From: Pseudonocardiaceae bacterium YIM PH 21723
GTDB lineage: Bacteria; Actinomycetota; Actinomycetes; Mycobacteriales; Pseudonocardiaceae
Length of the DNA stretch: 64,000 bases
Direction: 5' to 3'
NCBI GenBank assembly: GCA_003600225.1
Contig: QZFT01000100.1
Coordinates: 124,001 to 188,000, forward strand
Shown: piece by piece, positions 52,119 through 60,553 of the stretch
How the letters are laid out: the number at the start of each line of letters is the position of its first letter
How positions within the stretch are numbered: position 1 is the stretch's first letter
Program-made: the position numbers and the translations under genes
Notes under the pieces: model-generated
The model's database searches: none
What the model was told of the DNA's origin: nothing
Seen by the model: the letters and a program-made list of their open reading frames with translations, nothing else

Positions 52119-52156
52119 CCCAAACTAGCAAGCAATACGTCCCAACGACGCATTCA
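52119..52156 (+). promoter_or_regulatory. 38-bp box shared with the HD gene promoter (copy 2)
   Basis: Begins CCCAAACTAGCA and ends GACGCATTCA; 30 of 38 bases match the copy at 47538. CATAGCTTTGTGAC follows at 52173-52186, next to the ATG at 52188. It lies between araC and the operon at 52188. Confidence 0.65.
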
Positions 52157-52187
52157 GTCGCCGGTACTCGGCCCATAGCTTTGTGAC

Positions 52188-52631
52188 ATGAATGAGTCCG
52201 ACCAGGCAGCCATCCGCCGGCTCAGTATCGCTCTGCGCCTGACCTCCATCGTCACGTTGATCATTTTCGTCCCCTGGCATATCGGCCTGCTCTTCGACTG
52301 GGACTACGCGTACACCGGTCATCCGATCGGCCAGTTGTTCGCCTGGGGCCCGCACGACGGTGGCCGCCTCTACGCGCAGATGATCACCGCCATCTACATC
52401 GTGTGGGGCATCTTCATCTGGCTCGCCGCCAAGGACCCGGTCCGCAATCGCCTCTTCGTCGACTTCACCATCTTCGGCAACCTCATCCACGGCCTGGTCA
52501 TGCTCATCCAGGGCGTCCTGGTGCACTCCGAACACGTCCACCTGATGGGCGACGTTCCGCTCTGCTTCGCGGTGTTGCTCCTGCTGGGCCCGTTGCACTG
52601 GCCGTTGCAACGTCGTCTGGCACGGGCGTAA
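52188..52631 (+). CDS. small membrane protein, DUF6632-like
   Basis: 147 aa with four transmembrane helices (LTSIVTLIIFVPWHIGLLFD, MITAIYIVWGIFIWLAAKDP, FTIFGNLIHGLVMLIQGVLV, LCFAVLLLLGPLHWPLQRRL). It resembles the DUF6632 family; function unknown. No ribosome site; a leaderless or near-leaderless start is likely given the promoter position. The amine oxidase follows two bases later. Confidence 0.75.
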   Translation: MNESDQAAIRRLSIALRLTSIVTLIIFVPWHIGLLFDWDYAYTGHPIGQLFAWGPHDGGRLYAQMITAIYIVWGIFIWLAAKDPVRNRLFVDFTIFGNLIHGLVMLIQGVLVHSEHVHLMGDVPLCFAVLLLLGPLHWPLQRRLARA

Positions 52632-52633
52632 CC

Positions 52634-53980
52634 GTGGACCGGTCGGCGGACGTGGTGGTGATCGGCGCCGGGATCGCCGGGCTCGTCGCGGCCCGTGACC
52701 TGGTCGCGGCGGGCACAGAGGTGCTGGTACTGGAGGCCAGGGACCGGGTCGGCGGGCGATTACTGAACGAGGAGCTGCCCGGCGGCGAGTCGATCGAGAT
52801 GGGCGGTCAGTGGGTCGGGCCGGGTCAGGACCGGATCCTGGCACTGATCGACGAGCTCGGGCTGACGACGTATCCCACGTTCGACAAGGGCAGGCGGATC
52901 ATCGAGCTCGGCCGATCCCGGTCGGAGTACACCGGGTGGATCCCCCGGCTGAATCCGCTGACGCTGGCCGATCTCGGGCAGATCCAGCTACGGCTGGACC
53001 GGATCGCCCGCAGGGTCAACACGGTCGGCGATCCGTGGCGGGCCGGCCTGGCCGATGAACTGGACGAGCAGACCTTCGCGACCTGGCTGCGGCGCACCGC
53101 GTACACCGCACGAGGCCGGTCCCTGTTCCGGGTGCTGACCGAGGCGGTGTTCGCCGCCGAACCGGAGGACATCTCGGCGCTGTGGGCGGCGCACTACATC
53201 GGCGCCGCCGGTGGCCTGGACGCGGTGATCGCCACCGCGGGTGGGGCCCAGCAGGACCGGATCGTCGGCGGATCACAGCGCATCGCACTGGCCCTGGCCG
53301 ACCGGCTCCGCGACCGGCTGGTGCTTAACGCGGCGGTGACCGATGTCGGCTGGACCTCGTACGGCGTCGAGGTCCGTGCGGGCGGCACCTCGGTGCGGGC
53401 CCGGCGCGCGGTGTTCGCGGTGCCGCCACCACTCGCGGCGCGGATCCGGTTCACCCCCGGACTGCCCGGCGACCGGGACCACCTCGTGCAGCGGATGCCG
53501 ATGGGCCGGGTGATCAAGGTGAACGTGGTCTACGCCGAGCCGTTCTGGCGCCGGGCCGGATTCAACGGTCAGGCCGTCAGCGATCAGCGGGCGCTGGGCA
53601 CCGTCTTCGACAACACCCCGCAGGACAGCTCCGCCGCGGTCCTGCTCGGCTTCTTCGAAGGCAGGCACGCCGACACCGCCGCCCGCCTGAGCTTCGAGGA
53701 CCGCCGCGCCCAGGCGATCAACGACCTGGCCGGCTACTTCGGCCCCGCCGCCCGCAAGCCCATCGCCTACCTCGAACACGACTGGGCCGCCGAGGAGTTC
53801 AGCCGTGGCTGTTACGGCGCGTTCACCGCACCCGGCACCCTCACCCGCTTCGGCCCGGCCCTGCGCACCCCGATCGGTCCGCTGCACTGGGCAGGCACCG
53901 AAACCGCGACCAGGTGGCCTGGATACATGGATGGCGCTGTCGAATCGGGCCACCGCGCCGCCAGGGAGGTTCTCCGATGA
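52634..53980 (+). CDS. flavin-dependent monoamine oxidase family protein
   Basis: 448 aa from GTG at 52634. The dinucleotide-binding fold DVVVIGAGIAGLVAARDLVA with EARDRVGGRL, MGGQWVGPGQDRI, and the C-terminal FAD contact HWAGTETATRWPGYMDGAVE are classical for MAO-like enzymes. It should oxidise a primary amine to an aldehyde with H2O2. Codon 43 is TTA. The next gene overlaps by four bases. Confidence 0.92.
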   Translation: MDRSADVVVIGAGIAGLVAARDLVAAGTEVLVLEARDRVGGRLLNEELPGGESIEMGGQWVGPGQDRILALIDELGLTTYPTFDKGRRIIELGRSRSEYTGWIPRLNPLTLADLGQIQLRLDRIARRVNTVGDPWRAGLADELDEQTFATWLRRTAYTARGRSLFRVLTEAVFAAEPEDISALWAAHYIGAAGGLDAVIATAGGAQQDRIVGGSQRIALALADRLRDRLVLNAAVTDVGWTSYGVEVRAGGTSVRARRAVFAVPPPLAARIRFTPGLPGDRDHLVQRMPMGRVIKVNVVYAEPFWRRAGFNGQAVSDQRALGTVFDNTPQDSSAAVLLGFFEGRHADTAARLSFEDRRAQAINDLAGYFGPAARKPIAYLEHDWAAEEFSRGCYGAFTAPGTLTRFGPALRTPIGPLHWAGTETATRWPGYMDGAVESGHRAAREVLR

Positions 53981-54320
53981 CCGACACCATCGTGCTCATC
54001 CACGGGTTATGGATGACCCCACTCAGCTGGCAACCCTGGGTCGAGCGGTTCGAGCAGCGCGGCTACCGCGTGCCGGCGTCGTCCTGGCCGGGCCTGGAAT
54101 CCGGAGTGGATGCCCTCCGCCGGGACCCGTCTCCGTTGGCGGGCCTGGGAATCCGGACGATCGTGGCCCACTACGAGCGGATCATCCGGGCCCTGGACAG
54201 GCCGCCGATCATCATCGGCCACTCCTTCGGTGGGGTGTTCACCCAACTCCTGCTCGGCCGTGGACTGGGTGCAGCCGGGGTGGCGCTGCACTCCGCGCCG
54301 GTCAAGGGAGGCAGCTCAAC
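53977..54320 (+). pseudogene. truncated alpha/beta hydrolase
   Basis: From ATG at 53977 the protein reads TDTIVLIHGLWMTPLSWQPW through the nucleophile elbow IIIGHSFGGVFTQLLLGRGL and ALHSAPVKGG. Family homology then stops: the frame stays open but the following residues are not hydrolase-like and the catalytic Asp and His are missing. A codon 11 TTA is present. Probably decayed by deletion. Confidence 0.65.
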
Positions 54321-54540
54321 CGACTGCTACAGAGAGCCGAAGCCGACAGCGATCTTCATGACCGCGCTATTTCCCAGCCGGACAGGCTGGAGAACCCCCG
54401 CCGCAGTGGTCCACGGATCTTTCGCACGGTTCCCGAGCTGGATCCTCCGGTCAAGTGGGAGGGATTCGGAGTCCGGCCCGGCGACGTCGTCGAGCGTGCC
54501 TGCCCCGCCCCGGGGTACCGGCCGGCTGAATCGTTTGTGG

Positions 54541-54601
54541 ATCGATTTCGGTATAAAATCCGCTCAGATCGCAGCAGCCGCGGCGTGTGGAATGGGTGAG
54601 C
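54541..54601 (+). promoter_or_regulatory. promoter region of the merR/cobalamin-like gene
   Basis: GGATCGATTTCGGTATAAAAT contains a good -10 (TATAAA) and an ATCGATT core also found in the palindrome at 55897. MerR-type regulators bind between -35 and -10, so the shared ATCGATT may be their site. Confidence 0.45.
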
Positions 54602-55474
54602 ATGACGAGTCCAGGGGAGCCGAAGTGGACCCCTGGCGCGCTGGCGCGGATGCTGGGCATCTCACCGAACACGTTGCGTACCTGGGATCGTCGCTACGGC
54701 CTCGGGCCGACGGTCCGGAAAGACGGCCATCACCGCCGATACAGTGACCACGATCTGCACCGGTTGCGCCGCATGGTGACGCTGACCGGCAACGGCATGA
54801 GCACAGCGGCCGCCGCCGAGGCCGCCAAGTCCGGGAACGCGGAACCGGCACCCGCGATCACCCTGCCCGCAGACACCGCATCGCACTCGACCCAGGCGTC
54901 GATCCGCGGCCTGGCAAACGCGGCAGCGCGGCTGGACGCTCCGCTGATGCGAGAACTCAGCCGCGATCTCATCGATCAGCACGGCGTGACAATGGCCTGG
55001 GAAGAGGTGTTCGCCCCCCTGCTGATCGAGCTGGGCGGTCGCTCGGATGTGGAGATCGAGCACATGGCCAGCGCGAGCCTCCAACACGCACTGCGACAGG
55101 TGCCTCTCGCCGAAGAGCGTGGCAGGTTGCCCGTCCTGCTGGCCTGCGCGCCCGATGAGCAGCACACCCTCGCCATGGACGCCCTGGCCGCGGCACTGTC
55201 CGAGCGTGGCTGCGCCTACCGGAGCCTGGGCGCCCGGGTACCGGCGGCGGCGTTGCTCAACACCGTGCGACGGCTCCGGCCCGCGGCAACGGTCATCTGG
55301 GCACACACCGCGGAGCTGGCCCGCGATGTACCGGTCACCGACCTGCGGGAGACCGGTCAGACCACGCTGGTGGTGGCCGGGCCGGGATGGATGCCGGGGG
55401 TCGTCCTGGACGACGTCCGCAGGGTGACCTCCTTGCAGCAGGCGGTGGACACCGTGCTGGAGATCTGCGGCTGA
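54602..55474 (+). CDS. MerR family regulator with cobalamin-binding-like domain (LitR/CarH type)
   Basis: 290 aa from ATG at 54602 (GTG at 54596 possible). HTH WTPGALARMLGISPNTLRTW with DRRYGLGPTVRKDGHHRRYS; four-helix part LAPLLIELGGRSDVEIEHMA; Rossmann part LLACAPDEQHTLAMDALAAA. In light-sensing relatives the motif is ExHxxG; here EQHTLAM keeps the His but has Ala for Gly, and the usual W before the EH pair is absent. Cobalamin binding is therefore doubtful. Neighbouring TspO and FAD oxidoreductase fit the LitR regulon type. Confidence 0.82.
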   Translation: MTSPGEPKWTPGALARMLGISPNTLRTWDRRYGLGPTVRKDGHHRRYSDHDLHRLRRMVTLTGNGMSTAAAAEAAKSGNAEPAPAITLPADTASHSTQASIRGLANAAARLDAPLMRELSRDLIDQHGVTMAWEEVFAPLLIELGGRSDVEIEHMASASLQHALRQVPLAEERGRLPVLLACAPDEQHTLAMDALAAALSERGCAYRSLGARVPAAALLNTVRRLRPAATVIWAHTAELARDVPVTDLRETGQTTLVVAGPGWMPGVVLDDVRRVTSLQQAVDTVLEICG

Positions 55475-55860
55475 CTCCCGGCCTCCGCGTCGGTCCTCAG
55501 CGCCTGATCGACCCGGCCCAGCAACTCGATCACCGCCCCGCAGGCCTGACTCCGCTGCGATGGCAGCACATCCGCAGCGGCGTTCATCCGGTCGATGAGC
55601 AGACGTTCCTCAGCAGCCAGCAGCGAGAATTCGTCGAGGATCACTCCACGACGCAGCAGGCGCTCGCCCTCCTCAGCCGGTACCACGTCGTCGAGCACCG
55701 CGCGCAGCGCGGCGATGGTGCGCTCGCGGAGCTCTTCGGCCGGCGCACTGGTCAGCCGGAGCACGACCGCGTCGGCGAGATCGCGCCGGCCGACCTGGCC
55801 CAGCACCCGCCAGACCAGCCGCGCCATCCGTCCGGCGAGCATCTCGGTCGTCTCAGGCAA
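55357..55860 (-). CDS. hypothetical protein
   Basis: 167 aa from ATG at 55860. Helical, Arg/Glu/Ala-rich (LAGRMARLVWRVLGQVGRRD, EEGERLLRRGVILDEFSLLA). No family recognised. Its last about 39 residues run antisense to the 3' end of the merR-like gene (118-base overlap), so the end may be an extension past an original stop. Divergent from tspO. Confidence 0.5.
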   Translation of the reverse strand: MPETTEMLAGRMARLVWRVLGQVGRRDLADAVVLRLTSAPAEELRERTIAALRAVLDDVVPAEEGERLLRRGVILDEFSLLAAEERLLIDRMNAAADVLPSQRSQACGAVIELLGRVDQALRTDAEAGSQPQISSTVSTACCKEVTLRTSSRTTPGIHPGPATTSVV

Positions 55861-55896
55861 GTCAGCCTCCCTGGCGGTTCGGTGGACACCAGCCTA

Positions 55897-55906
55897 GAAT
55901 CGATTC
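55897..55906. promoter_or_regulatory. GAATCGATTC palindrome before tspO
   Basis: Perfect 10-bp palindrome, followed by AAAATCGTTTCAAC, lying 28 bases before the tspO start and 37 before the divergent gene. ATCGATT is also in the promoter at 54.55 kb, so both may be targets of the MerR-type regulator. Confidence 0.5.
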
Positions 55907-55933
55907 AAAATCGTTTCAACTCTTGGAGGATTC

Positions 55934-56416
55934 ATGGCCACCCTTCCGGTGCGACGACAGGCCGGTGCCGGAGCTGTGTTCGCGGTCGCGGTGATCCTGG
56001 CCGCCACGATCGGTTCGCTGGCCAGCGTGCGTACGGCGCAGGACTACGCCCAGCTCAACCAGCCATCCTGGGCGCCACCCTCCTGGCTTTTCGGTCCGGT
56101 ATGGACCGTGCTGTACGCGATGATCGCCGTTGCCGGGTGGCTGGTGTGGCGGCGATCCGGAGTGAGCGGTGCGCGCTGGGCGTTGACGGCCTACGGCACG
56201 CAGCTGGTGCTCAACGCCGCATGGACGCCGATCTTCTTCGGTGCACGTCAGTTCGGGCTGGCCTTCGCCGAGATCCTGCTGCTCTGGTCGGCCATCGCGG
56301 TGACCGTCTGGCTGTTCGCACGGATCCACCGGGGCGCGGCGGCGCTCCTGCTGCCGTACTGGGTATGGACGACCTTTGCCGCGGCACTCAACTTCGCGGT
56401 CTGGCAACTCAACTGA
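55934..56416 (+). CDS. tspO: TspO/MBR family tryptophan-rich sensory protein
   Basis: 160 aa with five transmembrane helices. Motifs LNQPSWAPPSWLFGPVWTVLYAM and VLNAAWTPIFFGARQF, then LPYWVWTTFAAALNFAVWQL, are the TspO signature. It binds porphyrins and related compounds and is often regulated with light or carotenoid genes. TGGAGG precedes the ATG. Confidence 0.95.
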   Translation: MATLPVRRQAGAGAVFAVAVILAATIGSLASVRTAQDYAQLNQPSWAPPSWLFGPVWTVLYAMIAVAGWLVWRRSGVSGARWALTAYGTQLVLNAAWTPIFFGARQFGLAFAEILLLWSAIAVTVWLFARIHRGAAALLLPYWVWTTFAAALNFAVWQLN

Positions 56417-56438
56417 TCAGGGCGATGGGAGCGGGTTC

Positions 56439-57743
56439 ATGAGGGGTGAGGATCCCGATGTCCTGGTGGTCGGAGCCGGTATCGCCGGCCTGGTCGCCGC
56501 AGGGGAACTACACCGGGCGGGAAGATCTGTCGCGGTTCACGAGGCCGCCGACGCGGTCGGCGGCCGGGTCAGGACAGATCTCATCGACGGCTTCCGGCTC
56601 GATCGGGGGTTCCAGGTACTGCTGCCCGCCTATCCACAGGTCAAGCGGCAGCTGGACCTGGATGCCCTGCGACCACACCGGCTGGTCCGCGGCGCACTGA
56701 TCGACACCGATCGCGGACGGCGGCTGTTCGCGCCGCCGGGCACGCACCCCGTGCTGGACACCGGTGTGCCATCCACGCTGCTGGGCTGGCTGCGGGAGCA
56801 CCCCGCCGATGCCGCGAAGATCGCGGCCTGGACCGCCCGTGACCTGCTGAGCCCCGCGCTGGTCCGGCGGGCGCACGATACCTCGGTGGCCCACTACCTG
56901 TCGTCGGCGCGGATCTCACCGTGGACCGTGGACCAACTGCTGCGCCCTTTCCTGGCCGGGGTGTTCCTCGATCCGGAGCTGGCGGTGTCCAACCGGCTGT
57001 TCCATCTGGTGTGGCGCAGTTTCGTGTTGGGCGGCGCGGTGCTGCCGGAGCAGGGCATGCAGGCGGTACCCGACCAGCTGGCAGCTGGGCTGCCGGCGGG
57101 AACCATCACCCTCTCCAGCAGGGTCGAAGCCATCGAGCCGCCGACGGGTACCGCGGGAGACTGGCTGGTCCGCCTGGCCGGTGGAGACGTTCTCCGGCCG
57201 CGTGCGGTCGTGGTCGCCACTGATGGCGACACGGCCGCCACGCTGCTCCCCGAGGTCACGGCTCCGCGGTGGTCGGCGCAGGCCACCTACTACTTCCGGG
57301 TACCGGAGCCACCGGCGACGGCGCCCGTGCTGGCTTTGGACGGCACGGATTCACTGCTGCTGAACGCCATCGTGAACTCTGCCATCGTCCCCGGCTACGC
57401 ACCACCGGGCAGCGCGCTGGTCGCGGCGACCGTGCCGGGACGCGCCGCGAGCGCGGAAATCGAGCGCAGGGTCCTCGAACGGCTGGCCCGCCTGTACGAC
57501 ACGCAGACCCGCGACTGGGAACTGATCACCACCTACGACCTGCCGCAGGCGCTACCGCGGCTGGCACCCGCAGAGCCGTTCCGCCGACCCATCCGGCTCG
57601 CCAACGGGTGTTACGTCTGCGGTGATCATCGCGACACCCCCAGCCTGCAGGGCGCGATGGCCTCCGGCGAGCGAGTCGCCCGGGCCGTGTCGCGCGATCT
57701 CGCCCGGGTCACATATCCACCCAGGGATTCGTCGACGGTGTGA
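56439..57743 (+). CDS. FAD-dependent oxidoreductase (phytoene-desaturase-like)
   Basis: 434 aa from ATG at 56439. N-terminal DVLVVGAGIAGLVAAGELHR, AADAVGGRVRTDLIDGFRLD with RGFQVLLPAYP, and C-terminal GCYVCGDHRDTPSLQGAMAS for FAD binding. It belongs with the NAD(P)-binding/amine oxidase superfamily that includes CrtI-like desaturases. No other carotenoid gene is here. It follows tspO by 22 bases. Confidence 0.88.
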   Translation: MRGEDPDVLVVGAGIAGLVAAGELHRAGRSVAVHEAADAVGGRVRTDLIDGFRLDRGFQVLLPAYPQVKRQLDLDALRPHRLVRGALIDTDRGRRLFAPPGTHPVLDTGVPSTLLGWLREHPADAAKIAAWTARDLLSPALVRRAHDTSVAHYLSSARISPWTVDQLLRPFLAGVFLDPELAVSNRLFHLVWRSFVLGGAVLPEQGMQAVPDQLAAGLPAGTITLSSRVEAIEPPTGTAGDWLVRLAGGDVLRPRAVVVATDGDTAATLLPEVTAPRWSAQATYYFRVPEPPATAPVLALDGTDSLLLNAIVNSAIVPGYAPPGSALVAATVPGRAASAEIERRVLERLARLYDTQTRDWELITTYDLPQALPRLAPAEPFRRPIRLANGCYVCGDHRDTPSLQGAMASGERVARAVSRDLARVTYPPRDSSTV

Positions 57744-57801
57744 AAGCCGATCCGGCTGGCAACGGTGATGCTCACGGTGCCAGCCGGATGCGGAAAGTTG
57801 G

Positions 57802-58140
57802 TCAGCGTTGTGCGCGGTGTTCGGCGTTGAGTCGCTGAGCCTCGGCGAGCTGGTCTTCCAGGATGATGATGCGCACCGCCGCAGGCACGGGTGTGCCCTG
57901 GTCGACGAGTTCGCGGGCACGGGCTGCCAGCCGGAGCTGGTAGCGGGAGTAGCGGCGGTGCCCACCCTCTGAGCGCTGCGGGGTGAGCAGCTTCGCCTCA
58001 TCCAGGCTGCGCAGGAAACCGGGAGTGGAGCCGATCATCTCGGCGGCCCGGCCCATGGTGTAAGCGGGGTAGTCCTCATCATCGAACTTATCGGCCGCGG
58101 TGGATTCTTTCGCGGCTGCGTTGTCTGGCCTCAGGGTCAT
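57802..58140 (-). CDS. small MerR/BldC-like transcriptional regulator
   Basis: 112 aa from ATG at 58140, after GGAGG. DDEDYPAYTMGRAAEMIGST followed by PGFLRSLDEAKLLTPQRSEG and GHRRYSRYQLRLAARARELV is the well-known actinobacterial regulator with a MerR HTH and a short C-terminal coil (VRIIILEDQLAEAQRL). It lies next to the Asp23 operon and may govern it. Its transcript has a long leader with a perfect hairpin just before the ribosome site. Confidence 0.85.
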   Translation of the reverse strand: MTLRPDNAAAKESTAADKFDDEDYPAYTMGRAAEMIGSTPGFLRSLDEAKLLTPQRSEGGHRRYSRYQLRLAARARELVDQGTPVPAAVRIIILEDQLAEAQRLNAEHRAQR

Positions 58141-59047
58141 ATAACCTCCATGACGCAAGGGACCCCGGTGCGTACGGCGCACCGGGGTCCCTTGTCTGCT
58201 CTTCCTATCTGAGATGTCATTTCGAGCGTCACCTGCCGGAACCCCTTACCGATATCGGTCCCAGCACGCTTGGCGCCGCTGGTCAGCGCCGGAACCCCTT
58301 CTGCCGCTTGGCCCCGGGCACCTGACCGTCTACTGCTGAACTTCTTCATTTCACGTACTGCTGGGTCTTGCCTACTTCTGGTCGATCCTTACCTCTGCAG
58401 AACATTGCTACTACTGACTTCACGTACTGCGTGGACGCCCTTTCGCCGTCCCCGACGGTGCCTGTGTCACTTCGGGACCGCTACTGCTGGGGCTTGCGGT
58501 ACTGCCTGGTCCCGGTACTGCTCGGTCATCCCCTGGAAACCCCTGTCGTGATCGGCTACAGGTCGGGTGACCGTGGTGTCTCACTTCGCGGGTAGTTCCG
58601 TAATCTCCCGCGCCGTTTGACCGTTCCTTTTTGGTATGAGCAGAACAGTACACACAGCCGAAGGCGAATGTCTACTCCGGCGAACGCAGATTTCCTCTAT
58701 CGAGTGAGGGGCATTGTCGGAGTTTGAGGGAGCAGGGAAATTCCGAAAGAAAGTTCGATCACGGGTCTCTCGGATGGCGGGTCTGTGCGGGAGGGCGCTG
58801 AGCACCGGTCTGCGCGCGAGAGCGGGCCGGGCGCGCCGTCAGGCCCGTGTACCTGCTGTTTCCCGGCGGGCGGGCCGGTCCCTGTTCGGGTGTTTTCGCC
58901 GGGCTGGGCGAGCGCGATGGAGGCGGCGTTCCTAACGTCGGGAAGGCCGTGGCGTATGGCCCAGCTCACGTGGGCGGGGTCGTGACGTCCGGCGAATCGG
59001 TGGGTCCTATCCGATACCGATTCACCTTCACCCAGAGATCAGGGAGC
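58141..59047. other. 900-base non-coding region with merR leader and repeats
   Basis: 58194-58620 is T/C-rich on the plus strand (A/G-rich on the merR transcript). It carries TACTGC six times (58331, 58356, 58425, 58482, 58500, 58516) and the direct repeat GCCGGAACCCCTT twice (58235, 58288). No open frame looks coding. 58620-58700 is AT-richer and probably holds the merR promoter. 58700-59047 upstream of the Asp23 operon has overlapping open frames but no convincing gene. Confidence 0.6.
58157..58193 (-). promoter_or_regulatory. perfect 16-bp hairpin just upstream of the small merR ribosome site
   Basis: AAGGGACCCCGGTGCG (58157-58172) and CGCACCGGGGTCCCTT (58178-58193) are exact complements around TACGG. 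On the merR transcript it ends seven bases before GGAGG. There is no T-run on the merR side, so translational control or mRNA protection is likelier than termination. Confidence 0.75.
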
Positions 59048-59533
59048 ATGACGATGACCGCAGCGGCCACCACTGACAAGAACGGCACCTCCCGCACTCC
59101 CTCCCGGCAGGAGAACACCGGTAAGGGCAGCCCGTTGGTGACCGACAAGGGCACCACCAGCATCGCCGACTCGGTGGTGCAGAAGATCGCCGGAACCGCC
59201 ACCCGCGAGATCGCCGGTGTGCACGACCTGGGCGGCGGCGCAGCACGGGCCTTCGGCGCCATCCGTGAGCGCATCCCCGGCGCCAGCGCGAGCGTCGGCC
59301 AGGGCGTGTCGGTCGAGGTCGGCGAGACCCAGGCTGCCGTGGACCTGGAGCTGGTCGTCGAGTACGGCGTCCCGATCGCCGAGCTCGCCAACAAGGTGCG
59401 CCGCAACGTGACCACCTCGATCGAGCGGATGACCGGCCTTGAGGTCGTGGAGGTCAACATCTCGGTCAACGACGTCAACCTGCCCGACGACGGCTCCGAG
59501 CAGGACGACCAGCAGGAAGCCCGGGTGAAGTAA
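59048..59533 (+). CDS. Asp23/Gls24 family envelope stress protein (first copy)
   Basis: 161 aa from ATG at 59048 (ATG at 59054 is also possible) after AGGGAG. Polar N-terminal tail of about 35 residues, then the Asp23 domain (SIADSVVQKIAGTATREIAG, GVSVEVGETQAAVDLELVVE, VRRNVTTSIERMTGLEVVEV). These proteins gather at the membrane through AmaP and respond to envelope stress. First gene of a six-gene overlapping operon. Confidence 0.92.
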   Translation: MTMTAAATTDKNGTSRTPSRQENTGKGSPLVTDKGTTSIADSVVQKIAGTATREIAGVHDLGGGAARAFGAIRERIPGASASVGQGVSVEVGETQAAVDLELVVEYGVPIAELANKVRRNVTTSIERMTGLEVVEVNISVNDVNLPDDGSEQDDQQEARVK

Positions 59534-59712
59534 TGACCAGGACACAGCAGGGGCTTCTCGTCGGCCTGGCCTTAGGTCTGGCAGCGGCGTTCGGCGGGTT
59601 CGGCGCGTTCGTGATCGTCCTCATCTTCGCCGCCCTCGGCACCGCCGCGGGTCTGGCCCTGGATGGGCGCCTGGACCTCTCGCAGTTCACCGACCAGGGA
59701 CTCAAGCGGTGA
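59533..59712 (+). CDS. small membrane protein, DUF2273-like
   Basis: 59 aa (MTRTQQGLLVGLALGLAAAF), start overlapping the previous stop (TAATG). One or two hydrophobic helices. Its position between Asp23 and AmaP genes matches the small DUF2273 protein of Firmicutes operons. Codon 14 is TTA (59572-59574). Confidence 0.75.
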   Translation: MTRTQQGLLVGLALGLAAAFGGFGAFVIVLIFAALGTAAGLALDGRLDLSQFTDQGLKR

Positions 59713-60026
59713 CCGCTGTCCTGCACGCAGGGGATCTGGGCCGCACCACCGTCTCCGAGACGGTGGTGCGGGCCCTGGCCACCCGGGCCCTGCGTGAAAT
59801 CGGACTCGCCGACGCCAAGGTCGACGTGCAGATCCGGGGGCAGCGGATTTTCCTGGCCACCCGGCTGCGGGTCCCTTATCCCCAGTCGGTGAGCCGCACC
59901 GCGACCAAAGCCCGCGGCCACCTCACCGAACGGGTGGGAGCCCTGGCCGGGATTCCGGTGCAGCGAGTCGACGTGCTGGTCACCGCGCTGGCGCGGCCCG
60001 AACGAGAGAAAGGAAGGGTGCGATGA
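59709..60026 (+). CDS. short Asp23-like protein
   Basis: 105 aa from GTG at 59709, overlapping by four bases. LGRTTVSETVVRALATRALR, AKVDVQIRGQRIFLATRLRV and HLTERVGALAGIPVQRVDVL give the beta-alpha pattern of Asp23 domains. Soluble. Probably a partner in the membrane-bound Asp23 assembly. Confidence 0.7.
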   Translation: MTAVLHAGDLGRTTVSETVVRALATRALREIGLADAKVDVQIRGQRIFLATRLRVPYPQSVSRTATKARGHLTERVGALAGIPVQRVDVLVTALARPEREKGRVR

Positions 60027-60553
60027 TCCGCCGTAGCCGGCGCACCATCGTCGCCGCCGTGACCGCATTGCTCCTGCTCGCCGCTGCCGCATTCGTGGCG
60101 ACCTGGGGAATCCAGCTGCTGGCGAACAAGCCACCACTGATCGCCCCCGCACAGGTAGCCCGGCAGCTGCACGCCACCACCTGGGACTCACCCCGGGTGC
60201 TGGCCGCCGCCGCGATCCTCGCGGTGCTGGCGCTGATCCTCGCGGTCAAGGCAATGCTGCCCGGCCGGGCGCTGGTTCTGCCCCTGGATGCCGGGGACAA
60301 CGCGGAGATCTCCGCCGGTGTCACCCGCCGCGGCATGGGCAACGCGCTACGCGCGGCCGCAGCCCAGGTGCCCGGCACCGACAGCGCGACCGTCGCCGCC
60401 GGCAGCACCCGGGTCACAGCCTTGGTGCGCACCTCGCTGGGCGCACCCAAACAGGTCGCCGACGAGGTCAAGGCCGCGCTGGCCGAAAGGTTGACCACCA
60501 TCGCCCCGCAGCGGATGCCACGGGTGCGGGTACGAGTCCGGGAGCAACGATGA
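60023..60553 (+). CDS. DUF6286 membrane protein
   Basis: 176 aa, overlapping both neighbours by four bases. Two transmembrane helices (VTALLLLAAAAFVATWGIQL, LAAAAILAVLALILAVKAML) and a C-terminal soluble domain with GVTRRGMGNALRAAAAQVPG. AmaP-like topology; DUF6286 is the usual actinobacterial label. Confidence 0.8.
   Translation: MIRRSRRTIVAAVTALLLLAAAAFVATWGIQLLANKPPLIAPAQVARQLHATTWDSPRVLAAAAILAVLALILAVKAMLPGRALVLPLDAGDNAEISAGVTRRGMGNALRAAAAQVPGTDSATVAAGSTRVTALVRTSLGAPKQVADEVKAALAERLTTIAPQRMPRVRVRVREQR

Noticed and set aside
58270-58551. 93-codon plus-strand frame in the merR leader
   Set aside because: It arises from the TACTGC-type repeats; no ribosome site or protein family, so an RNA feature is likelier.
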